From: Lachnospiraceae bacterium
GTDB lineage: Bacteria; Bacillota; Clostridia; Lachnospirales; Lachnospiraceae
Assembly: GCA_017470985.1 (NCBI GenBank)
Contig: JAFUXA010000009.1
Span: 62,001-126,000 of the forward strand
Direction: 5' to 3'
Length of the DNA stretch: 64,000 nt
Of this stretch, positions 35,198 through 43,405 are shown one piece after another; within the stretch, counting starts at the first letter, position 1, and each line of letters starts with the position of its first letter. Position numbers and translations under genes: made by a program. The notes beneath the pieces are model-generated. The model was given only the letters and a program-made list of their open reading frames with translations. It was not told the origin of the DNA and made no database searches.

Positions 35198-36670
35198 GTG
35201 AAAAAAGGTCAATTAGTAGAAGGCGTTGTAACTCGAGTAGATTTTCCAAATAAGGGAATCGTAATGACAGATGAGGGAGATAGACTTACTGTCAAAAATG
35301 TAATAGAGGGGCAACGCATTTCTTGTATAGTGAAGAAAACTAGAAAAGACAAAGCTCAGGGACTGTTCAGAGAACTTATAGAGAAGTCTCCGCTGGAGAT
35401 GGATGAGGCGGCTTGCCCTCACAGTGGTATCTGTGGAGGGTGTGCATATCAGACACTGGATTATGAGACTCAGCTTCAGATTAAGGATGGCCAGATGCGC
35501 AGAATCTTTGAAAATGTTATTCCTGACTTCGATAATCTCTTCGAGGGAGTAATTGCCAGTCCTGTACAGAGTCATTATAGAAATAAGATGGAGTTTTCTT
35601 TCGGAGATGCAATGAAAGATGGACCGCTTGAACTGGGCATGCACAAGCGTGGCAGTTTCTATGATATTGTCACTGTGTCGGATTGTCAGATTATTGATGA
35701 TGATATGCGCAAAGTTCTTCAGGCAACTTTGGAATATTTCTCAGAGAGAAATATAACTTATTTCCACAAGATGAGACACGAGGGATATCTGAGACATCTC
35801 TTGGTCCGCAAGGCTGTGAAAACTGGTGAGATGATAGTTGATCTGGTTACAAGCTCTGGCGTAAGCGCTAGAAAGCTTTCAGATAATCCGGGACCAGATG
35901 GAGAGGCTGTGTGGGAAAATGTAACTGGTATAGATGAAGCAGAACTACTCAATGGTTGGCGAGATGCTCTTATGGAATTGAAATATGAGGGTAAGCTTGT
36001 TGGAGTGCTTCATACAACCAATGATAGAGACGGAGATGTGGTTGAGGACCAGGGTACAGAAGTACTGTATGGCCAGTCTTATTTCTTCGAGGAATTGTTG
36101 GGATTGAAATTTAAGATAACTCCATTTTCATTTTTTCAGACTAATTCGCTTGGAGCAGAAGTTCTCTATAGTAAAGCGAGAGACTATATAAGTCAGTCTC
36201 TGGATGGAGATTTGGATAAGTTAAATGGCAAGGTGCTGTTTGATTTGTATTCTGGAACAGGAACCATCGCGCAAATTATGGCGCCTGTTGCTGACAAGGT
36301 TGTTGGCGTGGAGATAGTAGAGGAAGCTGTTGAAGCTGCTAAAATCAATGCTATGGAAAATGGTTTGGATAATTGTGAGTTTCTGGCTGGAGATGTACTC
36401 AAGGTAATTGATGATATCCAGGAGAAACCTGATTATATTATTCTCGATCCACCGCGTGATGGTATTAATCCAAAGGCTTTGAAGAAGATCATAGATTACG
36501 GCGTGGAAAATATGGTCTACATCTCATGCAAGCCTACAAGTTTAGCGAGAGATTTGGAGATGCTGCAGGAGTGCGGCTATGTTGTGAAGAAAATCTCCTG
36601 CGTCGACATGTTCCCAGGAACCGTTCATTGTGAGACTGTGTGTTTATTATCCAAACAAATATTACAATGA
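35198..36670 (+). CDS. rlmD: 23S rRNA (uracil-C5)-methyltransferase, RlmD/RumA family
   Basis: 490 aa, GTG start with AAGGAA upstream. An N-terminal TRAM domain (1-55) is followed by an iron-sulfur cluster (C73-x5-C79-x2-C82 plus Cys in SDCQII) and a SAM-dependent domain: LFDLYSGTGTIAQIMA, IILDPPRDGINPKAL and catalytic Cys in YISCKPTSLARDL. The exact uridine (1939 or 747) cannot be told from sequence. After the stop lies the accessory strip. Confidence 0.93.
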   Translation: MKKGQLVEGVVTRVDFPNKGIVMTDEGDRLTVKNVIEGQRISCIVKKTRKDKAQGLFRELIEKSPLEMDEAACPHSGICGGCAYQTLDYETQLQIKDGQMRRIFENVIPDFDNLFEGVIASPVQSHYRNKMEFSFGDAMKDGPLELGMHKRGSFYDIVTVSDCQIIDDDMRKVLQATLEYFSERNITYFHKMRHEGYLRHLLVRKAVKTGEMIVDLVTSSGVSARKLSDNPGPDGEAVWENVTGIDEAELLNGWRDALMELKYEGKLVGVLHTTNDRDGDVVEDQGTEVLYGQSYFFEELLGLKFKITPFSFFQTNSLGAEVLYSKARDYISQSLDGDLDKLNGKVLFDLYSGTGTIAQIMAPVADKVVGVEIVEEAVEAAKINAMENGLDNCEFLAGDVLKVIDDIQEKPDYIILDPPRDGINPKALKKIIDYGVENMVYISCKPTSLARDLEMLQECGYVVKKISCVDMFPGTVHCETVCLLSKQILQ

Positions 36671-36772
36671 AATGATGTGGCCAAATAGATTTGCCGACTG
36701 CATTTCTTTGGATGAAGCAATAAAAATGATGGAGAAATAGCTTATGAGAACAAAACATGTTGTTGTATTTTG

Positions 36773-36802
36773 TTGACAGCTTTGTAACTATTGTAATAAA
36801 CT
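36773..36802 (+). promoter_or_regulatory. Candidate promoter of the leader ORF / GNAT unit
   Basis: TTGACA at 36773-36778 is a perfect -35. The best -10 is TAAACT at 36797-36802 (18-bp spacer), a 4/6 match, so the promoter is only partly consensus. Confidence 0.5.
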
Positions 36803-36831
36803 ATCATTATTGAGAAAGGAGGTGCTTCATT

Positions 36832-36897
36832 ATGATGATAACTAGAATGAATATTTTATCTGAATATCTCATGAAGACCTCGGTGATTTTTGTTTAA
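36832..36897 (+). CDS. 21-residue leader-type ORF ahead of a GNAT gene
   Basis: Peptide MMITRMNILSEYLMKTSVIF plus V, stop TAA 36895-36897. AAAGGAGGTG lies 8-9 bp before the ATG, a near-perfect Shine-Dalgarno. A TTGACA box is about 55 bp upstream and an intrinsic terminator begins 17 bp after the stop. This is the layout of a ribosome-sensing leader, or of a stand-alone small peptide gene. No homology recognised. The 353-bp stretch from 36671 to 37023 otherwise holds nothing I can name. Confidence 0.55.
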   Translation: MMITRMNILSEYLMKTSVIFV

Positions 36898-36913
36898 TTT
36901 ATTATGATTAGAT

Positions 36914-36941
36914 GCCGTGGACTTTTGCCACGGCTTTTTTT
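36914..36941 (+). terminator. Terminator between the leader ORF and the GNAT gene
   Basis: GCCGTGG (36914-36920) pairs with CCACGGC (36928-36934), 7-nt loop, then T7. It lies between a strong ribosome site/ORF and the GNAT start at 37024, so it may act as an attenuator. Confidence 0.88.
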
Positions 36942-37023
36942 ATTGAAAAAGAGTCATGGCTTTCGTAGATATTCATACAAGCTCGAAGAAATCAGTTAAC
37001 TAGAATTTTTATGGAGGAAAACT

Positions 37024-37467
37024 ATGATTAGTTTGAAGGTAATTAACGAGGACAATTTTGTAGATGCATTTAATCTCAAGTTAGCTAAAGGTCAAGAGGA
37101 GTATGTTTCTCATCCGATACGGAGTCTAGCGCAGGCTTATGTATATAGGAATCAATGTCAACCCTTTGGAATATATGCTGACGAAAAGATGGTTGGGTAT
37201 GTCATGGTGATATATGATTATGATGTACCTGAGTATGATATTTGGCATATGATGATTGATGAATCACAACAAGGCAAAGGGTATGGTAGAGCTGCGCTTA
37301 ACCAAATTATTGAATATATAAAAGCAAAACCATTCGGTGATTCTAGCAGAATTGCACTAACCTGTAATAAAAATAATTATGTAGCCAAAGCGCTATATGA
37401 AAATATTGGTTTTTTGTCTACGGGAGTTGAGGATGAAGATGAAATTGAACTTGTTATGAATGTATAA
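37024..37467 (+). CDS. GNAT acetyltransferase, diamine/spermidine acetyltransferase-like
   Basis: 147 aa. Acetyl-CoA loop Q83-GKGYG at 83-88 (motif A), motif B YVAKALYENIGF near the end. The sequence pattern (FGIYADEKMVGYVMV, IWHMMIDESQQGKGYG) resembles BltD/PaiA-like polyamine acetyltransferases; substrate unproven. GGAGG precedes the start. It is preceded by a promoter, leader ORF and terminator, suggesting conditional expression. Confidence 0.85.
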   Translation: MISLKVINEDNFVDAFNLKLAKGQEEYVSHPIRSLAQAYVYRNQCQPFGIYADEKMVGYVMVIYDYDVPEYDIWHMMIDESQQGKGYGRAALNQIIEYIKAKPFGDSSRIALTCNKNNYVAKALYENIGFLSTGVEDEDEIELVMNV

Positions 37468-37610
37468 TAATCATTAGAAACTATGGGCGCACTCGTGCTT
37501 TACTAGATAGTAGGTATGGGTGCGCTTTTGTCATGTAATTAAAGATTGTATCATTTCACAATCCAGGTTCAGAGATGAAATCAGAAAAGAGAATGTGCCA
37601 AAAAAGCAAG

Positions 37611-37639
37611 TTGACATTGATGCGGCGCAGAATTACAAT
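37611..37639 (+). promoter_or_regulatory. Consensus promoter of the small HTH gene
   Basis: TTGACA (37611-37616), 17-bp spacer, TACAAT (37634-37639); 27 bp before the start codon. Confidence 0.8.
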
Positions 37640-37665
37640 AGTGTCAGAAAGCGAGGTGGCACGAG

Positions 37666-37962
37666 ATGAAGATTACAACTCTTGATGAAGCCCTTAAGAG
37701 AATAAAGGAATTAGAAAAAGAGGTTGCTGAGCTTAAGGCGGAAAATGAAAAGCTTCGAAAGCGTAACTTCGGTGGTCGAAAAAAACATGATGAAGCTTGG
37801 ATGGCAGCATACAATGATTTCATGTTGAAGTATGAGAATGGCATGACTCTTATGGAGATTGTGGCAGAGGGGGATGTCAGCAGAAGAACAGCTTATCGTT
37901 ATCTGGCATATTATAAAGAACTGCAGAAAAATGTAGAAGATCCAAAAAGTGTTCAGAAATGA
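37666..37962 (+). CDS. Small coiled-coil plus helix-turn-helix protein
   Basis: 98 aa. Residues about 5-33 form a strong heptad coiled coil (ALKRIKELEKEVAELKAENE). Residues about 55-85 form a resolvase-type HTH (MTLMEIVAEGDVSRRTAYRYL). This suggests a dimeric DNA-binding protein, perhaps derived from a mobile-element recombinase C-terminus or orphan regulator. It has its own consensus promoter and a GAGGTGG site, so it is probably expressed. Its 3' end overlaps the start of a decayed ORF6N fragment. Confidence 0.75.
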   Translation: MKITTLDEALKRIKELEKEVAELKAENEKLRKRNFGGRKKHDEAWMAAYNDFMLKYENGMTLMEIVAEGDVSRRTAYRYLAYYKELQKNVEDPKSVQK

Positions 37963-38128
37963 ACATTTTAGATTTTACTCGCGCTATACGCCATATGCAT
38001 TTACAGAGCAAAGCGTATATATGCAGATGAAACTGATTTTGATTCATTACCGGATCCTGATGTCTATCTTCAAAAAAGATATATATATGAATGTTATATA
38101 AGTGAACAGCAAGTGAGGTATCACTCAT
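37952..38128 (+). pseudogene. Decayed fragment of an ORF6N/antirepressor-type gene
   Basis: In the frame of 37970 the DNA reads RFYSRYTPYAFTEQSVYMQM. PYAFTEQ(G)VYM is the hallmark of ORF6N/Rha-type phage antirepressors; compare PHAFTEQGIYML in the intact gene downstream. No start codon with a ribosome site precedes it, and the frame runs into a stop soon after; another frame continues with PDPDVYLQKRYIYE. It looks like a broken relict with frameshifts. Confidence 0.55.
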
Positions 38129-38216
38129 GATTATCAGCGAAAGAATTATAAAGGTTAAAAGTTATAAATTGTGACTATAGATATGAACTACAATAGGAAG
38201 AATACGGGAGGTTTTT

Positions 38217-39140
38217 ATGGATGAAATAGTTACTATTACAGATACGGTCGGTTTGTCTAATCAGATGATTGATCTTTCGAAGATAATATACACTATTCGA
38301 GGAAAGCAGGTAATGCTTGATAGTGATTTGGCAATATTATATGGCTACGAGGTAAAGAGACTTAACGAACAGGTAAAAAATAATATAAATCGATTTCCTG
38401 AAGATTTTATGTTCCAAATGACTAAAGAAGAAGTGAAAGATTTGCGGTCGAAATTTTCGACCGCAAATATAAATCCAAAAAGCAGATCGCTTCCACATGC
38501 TTTTACAGAGCAAGGAATATATATGTTGGCGACTGTATTAAATGGTGAAATAGCAGAGAAACAAAGCATATTTATCATGAGGGCATTTCGGGAAATGCGA
38601 CATTTTATTATGAATAATGAGAGAATGTTCGAAAGGATAAATAGCATTGAATTAAAACAGTTGGAATATCAAAAAGAGTCAGAAGAAAAGTTTAATAAAA
38701 TATTCGATTACATAGCAGATCATAAAGAAGTCAATCAAAAGATTTTCTTTGATGGTCAAATATATGATGCCTTCAGTCTACTCACAGATATTGTAGGGCA
38801 AGCTAAAAGAGAAATTGTTTTGATTGATGGGTACATTGATGTGATTACACTAAATATTCTGGCAAAGAAAAATGTAGGAATTGATGTCTTCGCATATACT
38901 CTCCCTAGCGCAAGGATATCTTCGCAGGATATTAATAATTTCAATGCACAGTATCCTACATTAACAATTAAGAAGACTATAGCTTTTCATGATCGGTTTT
39001 TGATTATAGATGGCGTGGAAGGCTATCATATCGGAGTTTCTTTGAAGGATGCAGGGAAAAAGTGCTTTGGGGTTAATAAGATAGAGGGTATGGATGTTGT
39101 TAAGGATATTATGAAAAAAGCACAACAGACAGGTACGTAA
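38217..39140 (+). CDS. ORF6N domain fused to a phospholipase D-like domain
   Basis: 307 aa. Residues about 18-100 form ORF6N (IIYTIRGKQVMLDSDLAILYG; VKNNINRFPEDFMFQ; PHAFTEQGIYMLATVL), a KilA-N-related DNA-binding module of phage and mobile DNA. A coiled-coil linker (about 140-170) leads to a PLD-like region (about 180-290) with a single H258-x-R260-x4-D265 motif in HDRFLIIDG, then YHIGVSLKDAGKK. In canonical PLD nucleases the middle residue is Lys. Role unknown; phage-related regulation or defence is possible. GGGAGG precedes the start. Confidence 0.85.
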   Translation: MDEIVTITDTVGLSNQMIDLSKIIYTIRGKQVMLDSDLAILYGYEVKRLNEQVKNNINRFPEDFMFQMTKEEVKDLRSKFSTANINPKSRSLPHAFTEQGIYMLATVLNGEIAEKQSIFIMRAFREMRHFIMNNERMFERINSIELKQLEYQKESEEKFNKIFDYIADHKEVNQKIFFDGQIYDAFSLLTDIVGQAKREIVLIDGYIDVITLNILAKKNVGIDVFAYTLPSARISSQDINNFNAQYPTLTIKKTIAFHDRFLIIDGVEGYHIGVSLKDAGKKCFGVNKIEGMDVVKDIMKKAQQTGT

Positions 39141-39307
39141 CATAGAAGGGCTGTACACGACAAAAAACCCATTTCTTCTATGAGAATAATACTATGGTAA
39201 AGGAAAAATGTTAATCCAATATTCGAATAAAGGGGGCATGTCTTATGTTTTCTCATCCGCGTGCGATTCGAGACCGTGTGCCTCTTAAGTAGATAAAGAG
39301 TAGCGTG
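39141..39307. other. Intergenic stretch with a possible 15-codon ORF
   Basis: ATG 39245 lies 8 bp after AGGGGG and encodes MFSHPRAIRDRVPLK then TAG (39290-39292). There is no recognised homology, and it ends before the promoter at 39308. It may be a relict or a chance ORF; otherwise nothing is seen here. Confidence 0.25.
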
Positions 39308-39336
39308 TTGACACTAATAATCAAAATGATTATACT
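39308..39336 (+). promoter_or_regulatory. Promoter of the second GNAT gene
   Basis: TTGACA (39308-39313), 17-bp spacer, TATACT (39331-39336). About 95 bp of leader follows before the start codon. Confidence 0.8.
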
Positions 39337-39355
39337 CGAAACTAATTATTATAGA

Positions 39356-39406
39356 AGAAAGCATATATCCTCATCAGACTACATTAGTTTGATGGGGCTT
39401 TCTTTA
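39356..39406 (+). terminator. Leader terminator/attenuator upstream of the second GNAT gene
   Basis: AGAAAGC (39356-39362) pairs with GCTTTCT (39397-39403), and CCTCATCAGA pairs with TTTGATGGGG (with G-U pairs) above an internal loop. TTTAT follows. It lies between promoter and gene, so read-through must be controlled or partial. Confidence 0.65.
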
Positions 39407-39430
39407 TAAAATGAATTTGGAGGATATGTT

Positions 39431-39931
39431 ATGGAACTAGTAAGAGTGCAGGATTCAGATTATCAAAAAACATATGAGCTTTATATGTCTTTTCCGGAAA
39501 ATGAAAATGGGTATATAAATAATGTATATGGGTATACATATGAGCAGTTTCTGGAATGGATTGAAATGAAGAGAAACTGGTCATTGGGTAAGGACCTTCC
39601 GGATGGATTTGTTCCTGATACTACATATGTCTTGGTTGATGAAGATAATTATATAGGGGTATTCAACCTGAGACATTGTCTCAATGATTTTTTAAGAGAA
39701 GGACCTGGTCATATTGGCTATTGCATTTCAAAAAAATATCGAGGAAAAGGGTATGCAACAAAAGGACTTGAACTTACACTGACAAAGGCTAGACAGATGT
39801 GTATTCATGAGATTTATATGTCGGTAAACAAGGATAATCCAGCAAGCCTTCGCGTGCAGATAAAAAACGGCGCGTATATCCATCATGAAAATGAGAAAGA
39901 GTATTTTACAAGAATAAATGAAACTGAATAG
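39431..39931 (+). CDS. GNAT family N-acetyltransferase
   Basis: 166 aa. Acetyl-CoA motif A reads GYCISKKYRGKGYATKGLEL and motif B NKDNPASLRVQIKNGA. The N-terminus (DYQKTYELYMSFPENENGYINN) matches a Clostridia subgroup of predicted small-molecule acetyltransferases. Substrate unknown. Preceded by a consensus promoter and an attenuator-like hairpin, an arrangement often seen ahead of stress or resistance genes. TTGGAGG precedes ATG 39431. Confidence 0.88.
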   Translation: MELVRVQDSDYQKTYELYMSFPENENGYINNVYGYTYEQFLEWIEMKRNWSLGKDLPDGFVPDTTYVLVDEDNYIGVFNLRHCLNDFLREGPGHIGYCISKKYRGKGYATKGLELTLTKARQMCIHEIYMSVNKDNPASLRVQIKNGAYIHHENEKEYFTRINETE

Positions 39932-40010
39932 TCGGTGTGGTAATTCGGGACAAAGTATTTTATAATGTTTCCTATCTTGTAGTAAAAACTTGAACATATA
40001 GGAGGGGGAA

Positions 40011-40703
40011 ATGGGAACAGTTTTTAATTATTTACAGGGGATGGATGATATGGCAGTTATCATCCGATTAATATTTGCCACAGTCTGTGGTAGTTTAATA
40101 GGATGGGAACGAGTTGTGCGCAGGCACAGTGCTGGAATCCGTACTTTTGCTCTTGTAAGTTTAGGCTCGGCAGTGGCAGCAGTTTTGAATCTGTATCTGG
40201 CTGGTCTGGATGGAATGAGCGCAGATGTTAGTAGAATACCTGCAGGTGTTGTAAGTGGAATTGGTTTTCTCGGTGCTGGTACGATTATTGTAACAGGCCG
40301 AAACCAGATCAAGGGGCTTACAACAGCGGCATCTCTATGGGTTGCATCTTGTATGGGAATGGCTTTTGGAGCAGGATATATGTCTGTAGGAGTATCCTGT
40401 TTTCTGCTTGTGATGGTAGCCAATCTTATTCTGATGAAATTATCTCAGAAGGTTGAGGAAAACAGTCGATATGTCAGTCTGTATATAGAAGTGGAAGAGA
40501 CTGTTGGAGTCAAGAAGATAAAGAAGAAGTTATCACAGTTGGGTTATAGTATAACCAGCATGAACAAGACCAAGGACAAGACTTTGTCCAGCTCAGATGC
40601 GGCGCTTATGATTGAAGTGGATTTCGGTGAGAAACATTCACATACAGGACTTCTGGAAGAACTTAATAATCTCGAGTATGTAAATTATGTAGAAGAAATA
40701 TAA
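40011..40703 (+). CDS. MgtC/SapB family membrane protein
   Basis: 230 aa. Four to five membrane helices in the first 145 residues carry the MgtC signature: GSLIGWERVVRRHSAGIRTFALVSLG and GIGFLGAGTII...IKGLTTAASLWVASCMGMAFG. The C-terminal about 80 residues form a soluble ACT-like domain. MgtC proteins influence magnesium adaptation and F-ATPase in pathogens; in this context the role is unknown. GGAGGGGG precedes the start. Confidence 0.92.
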   Translation: MGTVFNYLQGMDDMAVIIRLIFATVCGSLIGWERVVRRHSAGIRTFALVSLGSAVAAVLNLYLAGLDGMSADVSRIPAGVVSGIGFLGAGTIIVTGRNQIKGLTTAASLWVASCMGMAFGAGYMSVGVSCFLLVMVANLILMKLSQKVEENSRYVSLYIEVEETVGVKKIKKKLSQLGYSITSMNKTKDKTLSSSDAALMIEVDFGEKHSHTGLLEELNNLEYVNYVEEI

Positions 40704-40764
40704 TATATGAAACTTACATTGATGATACAATCTCGAATCAGCAAATCATATTGAGGAAAAAACT

Positions 40765-41670
40765 ATGAATATCAATCAGATTAAATATGTACTTACAGTA
40801 GCGAATTCTCCATCAATGAGAGAGGCGGCGACAAAGTTGTATGTATCGCAACCTGCTTTGTCCGCTAGTATTTCAGAACTGGAAAATGAGCTGGGAATAA
40901 TGATATTTGAAAGAACTAACAAAGGTATAACACTCACTGATGAAGGTAGAGAGTTTGTAAGTTATGCCAAGAAAGCTGTGGGACAGTATGAGATTTTAGA
41001 GAACAGATATCTGTCAAAGGACAGCGATAAGGAACATTTCTCAGTATCAACACAGCATTATACATTTTCAATTGACGCATTTACAGAGGTTGTAAATCAA
41101 TTTGATTTGGATAAATATGTATTTTCCATTCATGAGACCAAGACCAGAAATGTGCTTGAAGATGTGAGAACAATGAAAAGCGAGATTGGTATAATATCTT
41201 TTTCCGAAGCTAATGAGGATGTGCTGAAAAAGATTATAAAGGAATATCATCTGGAATTTGTGCCTCTGATGAAACGCGAGGCGTATGCTTATGTCTGGGA
41301 AGGACATGAGTTTGCTGACAGGGATGAGATATCTCTTGAAGAATTACAAGATTATCCATGTGTACTTTTCGACCAGAGTGATGACAGTAATTTCTATCTG
41401 ACAGAGGAAGCTATGTCGGATTATGATTTTGAGAAAATAATAAAATCTGATGATCGTGCCACATCAATGGAATTAATCGCAAAACTGGATGGATATTCCA
41501 TAGGAAGTGGAATGCTTTCGGCTGACGATGTAATATTAAAAGGTATGGTAGGTATTAAGCTAAAGGAAGAAGACACACTGACCATAGGATATATCACAAG
41601 AAAAGGAAATGCTTTGTCTACTTACGGCAAGGCCTATGTTGCGGAATTATTGAAATATAAAGAACTTTAA
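40765..41670 (+). CDS. LysR family transcriptional regulator
   Basis: 301 aa. Winged helix-turn-helix at 1-60 (MREAATKLYVSQPALSASISELENELG), then a two-lobed effector domain (about 90-300). It lies directly upstream of the O-acetylhomoserine sulfhydrylase gene in the same direction, and a LysR-like palindrome sits in the gap between them, so sulfur-amino-acid control is a reasonable inference. Ends at a terminator. Confidence 0.93.
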   Translation: MNINQIKYVLTVANSPSMREAATKLYVSQPALSASISELENELGIMIFERTNKGITLTDEGREFVSYAKKAVGQYEILENRYLSKDSDKEHFSVSTQHYTFSIDAFTEVVNQFDLDKYVFSIHETKTRNVLEDVRTMKSEIGIISFSEANEDVLKKIIKEYHLEFVPLMKREAYAYVWEGHEFADRDEISLEELQDYPCVLFDQSDDSNFYLTEEAMSDYDFEKIIKSDDRATSMELIAKLDGYSIGSGMLSADDVILKGMVGIKLKEEDTLTIGYITRKGNALSTYGKAYVAELLKYKEL

Positions 41671-41722
41671 TTTATGAAGTAAAAGAACAATTAAATAGGG
41701 TTTTACATTAGAGAAATGAAAG

Positions 41723-41755
41723 CCTCTTTTCCATGTTTTGGGAAAGAGGTTTTTT
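41723..41755 (+). terminator. Intrinsic terminator after the LysR gene
   Basis: CCTCTTTTCC (41723-41732) pairs with GGAAAGAGG (41741-41749) with one bulged T; T6 follows. Confidence 0.88.
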
Positions 41756-41779
41756 GTGATTTTAAGTGATAAGCAATGA

Positions 41780-41795
41780 TTATCGCAAACGATAA
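41780..41795. promoter_or_regulatory. Candidate regulator-binding palindrome upstream of metY
   Basis: TTATCG-CAAA-CGATAA, a 6-bp perfect inverted repeat, also fitting the T-N11-A form of LysR boxes. About 127 bp before the metY start. No S-box or T-box RNA was recognised in this leader. Confidence 0.4.
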
Positions 41796-41921
41796 AGATA
41801 ATTGAATTTTCAAGAGTGTACGGGAATGATATTATTTCTTTAACAAAAAACACAGCGCTGAAATATTTATAAAAAACAAAACTTTATCGGAATAAAAAAA
41901 GAAGAAAAGGAGATTTATAAA

Positions 41922-43205
41922 ATGAGTGATTACAGATTTGAAACATTACAGTTACACGTAGGCCAGGAAGAAGCAGATCCAACAACAGATTCAAGAGCTG
42001 TTCCTATTTACCAGACAACATCATATGTGTTCCACAATAGTGAGCATGCAGCAGCAAGATTTAATTTATCAGATGCAGGAAATGTATATGGCAGACTTAC
42101 AAACTCTACACAGGATGTATTGGAGAAGAGAGTAGCAGCACTTGAAGGTGGTACAGCAGCACTTGCAGTTTCTTCTGGAGCAGCAGCTATTTCATATACA
42201 ATTGAAGCACTTGCAGCAAATGGCGGACATATCGTAGCACAGAAGACAATCTATGGAGGAAGTTATAATCTTCTGGAAAATACACTTCCACAGTATGGTA
42301 TCGAGACAACATTTGTTGATGCTCACAATCTTGCAGAAGTTGAGGGTGCAATCAAGGACAATACAAGAGCTGTATATCTTGAGACTCTTGGAAATCCTAA
42401 CAGTGATATTCCTGACATTGATGCTATTGCAGAGATTGCACACAAGTACAATGTTCCTGTTGTTGTAGATAATACATTTGGAACACCATATCTCATCAGA
42501 CCACTTGAGCATGGAGCAGATATTGTAGTTCATTCAGCTACAAAGTTCCTGGGTGGACATGGAACAACTCTTGGAGGAATTATCGTGGACGGCGGTAAGT
42601 TTGATTACAAGGCAGCAGGTAAGTATCCTCATATTACAGAGCCTAACCCAAGCTACCATGGATTATCATTCTACGATGCTCTCGGTGAGGTTGCATTTGT
42701 TACATACATTCGTACTATTTTACTTCGTGACACAGGTGCATCAATTTCACCATTCAACGCATTCCTCTTATTACAGGGTGTAGAGACTTTATCACTTAGA
42801 TTGGACAGACATGTAGAAAATACTAAGAAGGTGGTAGAGTATTTAACAAATCATCCATTGGTTGAGAAGGTAAATCATCCTTCATTGGCTGAACATCCAG
42901 ATCATGAAGTATATGAGAAGTACTTCCCAAATGGTGGTGGTTCTATATTCACATTTGACATCAAGGGCGGACAGGAAGAAGCTTGGAAGTTTATTGACAA
43001 CTTGAAGATTTTCTCTCTTCTTGCAAATGTAGCTGATGTGAAGAGCTTGGTAATTCATCCTGCTTCAACAACACATTCTCAGCTTTCAGAGGAAGAGTTA
43101 CTTGATCTTGATATCAAGCCAAGCACAATTCGTCTTTCAATCGGTACAGAGCATATCGACGATATTATTGCCGATTTGGAAAATGGATTTGCAGCTATTA
43201 AATAA
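41922..43205 (+). CDS. metY: O-acetylhomoserine aminocarboxypropyltransferase / sulfhydrylase
   Basis: 427 aa PLP enzyme of the Cys/Met metabolism family. It joins sulfide (or methanethiol) to O-acetylhomoserine, giving homocysteine or methionine. The PLP Lys is K208 in VHSATKFLGGHGT. The N-terminal LQLHVGQEEADPTTDSRAVP and the roughly 50-residue insert near 240-290 (YHGLSFYDALGEVAF) favour MetY over cystathionine enzymes. AGGAG precedes the start; a terminator follows. Confidence 0.95.
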   Translation: MSDYRFETLQLHVGQEEADPTTDSRAVPIYQTTSYVFHNSEHAAARFNLSDAGNVYGRLTNSTQDVLEKRVAALEGGTAALAVSSGAAAISYTIEALAANGGHIVAQKTIYGGSYNLLENTLPQYGIETTFVDAHNLAEVEGAIKDNTRAVYLETLGNPNSDIPDIDAIAEIAHKYNVPVVVDNTFGTPYLIRPLEHGADIVVHSATKFLGGHGTTLGGIIVDGGKFDYKAAGKYPHITEPNPSYHGLSFYDALGEVAFVTYIRTILLRDTGASISPFNAFLLLQGVETLSLRLDRHVENTKKVVEYLTNHPLVEKVNHPSLAEHPDHEVYEKYFPNGGGSIFTFDIKGGQEEAWKFIDNLKIFSLLANVADVKSLVIHPASTTHSQLSEEELLDLDIKPSTIRLSIGTEHIDDIIADLENGFAAIK

Positions 43206-43264
43206 GCTGATAGACTAAAATAGATTCCTTTTATTAAATACATTTGACACTATTATATACTTCA

Positions 43265-43305
43265 AAAAAATCGATTGTGCAAAGTACTTGCGCAATCGAT
43301 TTTTT
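43265..43305. terminator. Strong terminator after metY
   Basis: AAAAAATCGATTGTGC (43265-43280) pairs with GCGCAATCGATTTTTT (43290-43305), 16 bp with one mismatch or wobble. A- and T-runs make it active in either direction. Confidence 0.9.
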
Positions 43306-43323
43306 GTGTTATAATCTATACGC

Positions 43324-43352
43324 TTTAAAATATGTCATAAACTTGGTATAAT
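43324..43352 (+). promoter_or_regulatory. Possible promoter of the chemoreceptor gene
   Basis: Perfect TATAAT at 43347-43352 with a weak TTTAAA -35 at 43324-43329, 17-bp spacer. No sigma-28 type motility promoter was seen. Confidence 0.45.
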
Positions 43353-43405
43353 TTAAGCAGGATTTTTTGATAAAATCCCAGTAAATTTTGTGAGAGGAGT
43401 ACGAA

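Noticed and set aside
36672..36740. 22-codon ATG frame after rlmD (MMWPNRFADCISLDEAIKMM...)
   Set aside because: No ribosome site of its own and overlaps the rlmD stop area; may be a relict but cannot be supported as a gene.
39245..39292. 15-codon ORF with AGGGGG as leader peptide for the second GNAT gene
   Set aside because: It ends before the promoter at 39308, so it is not in that transcript.
41756..41921. SAM riboswitch or T-box before metY
   Set aside because: No S-box core or T-box motif; only a DNA palindrome suited to protein binding was found.
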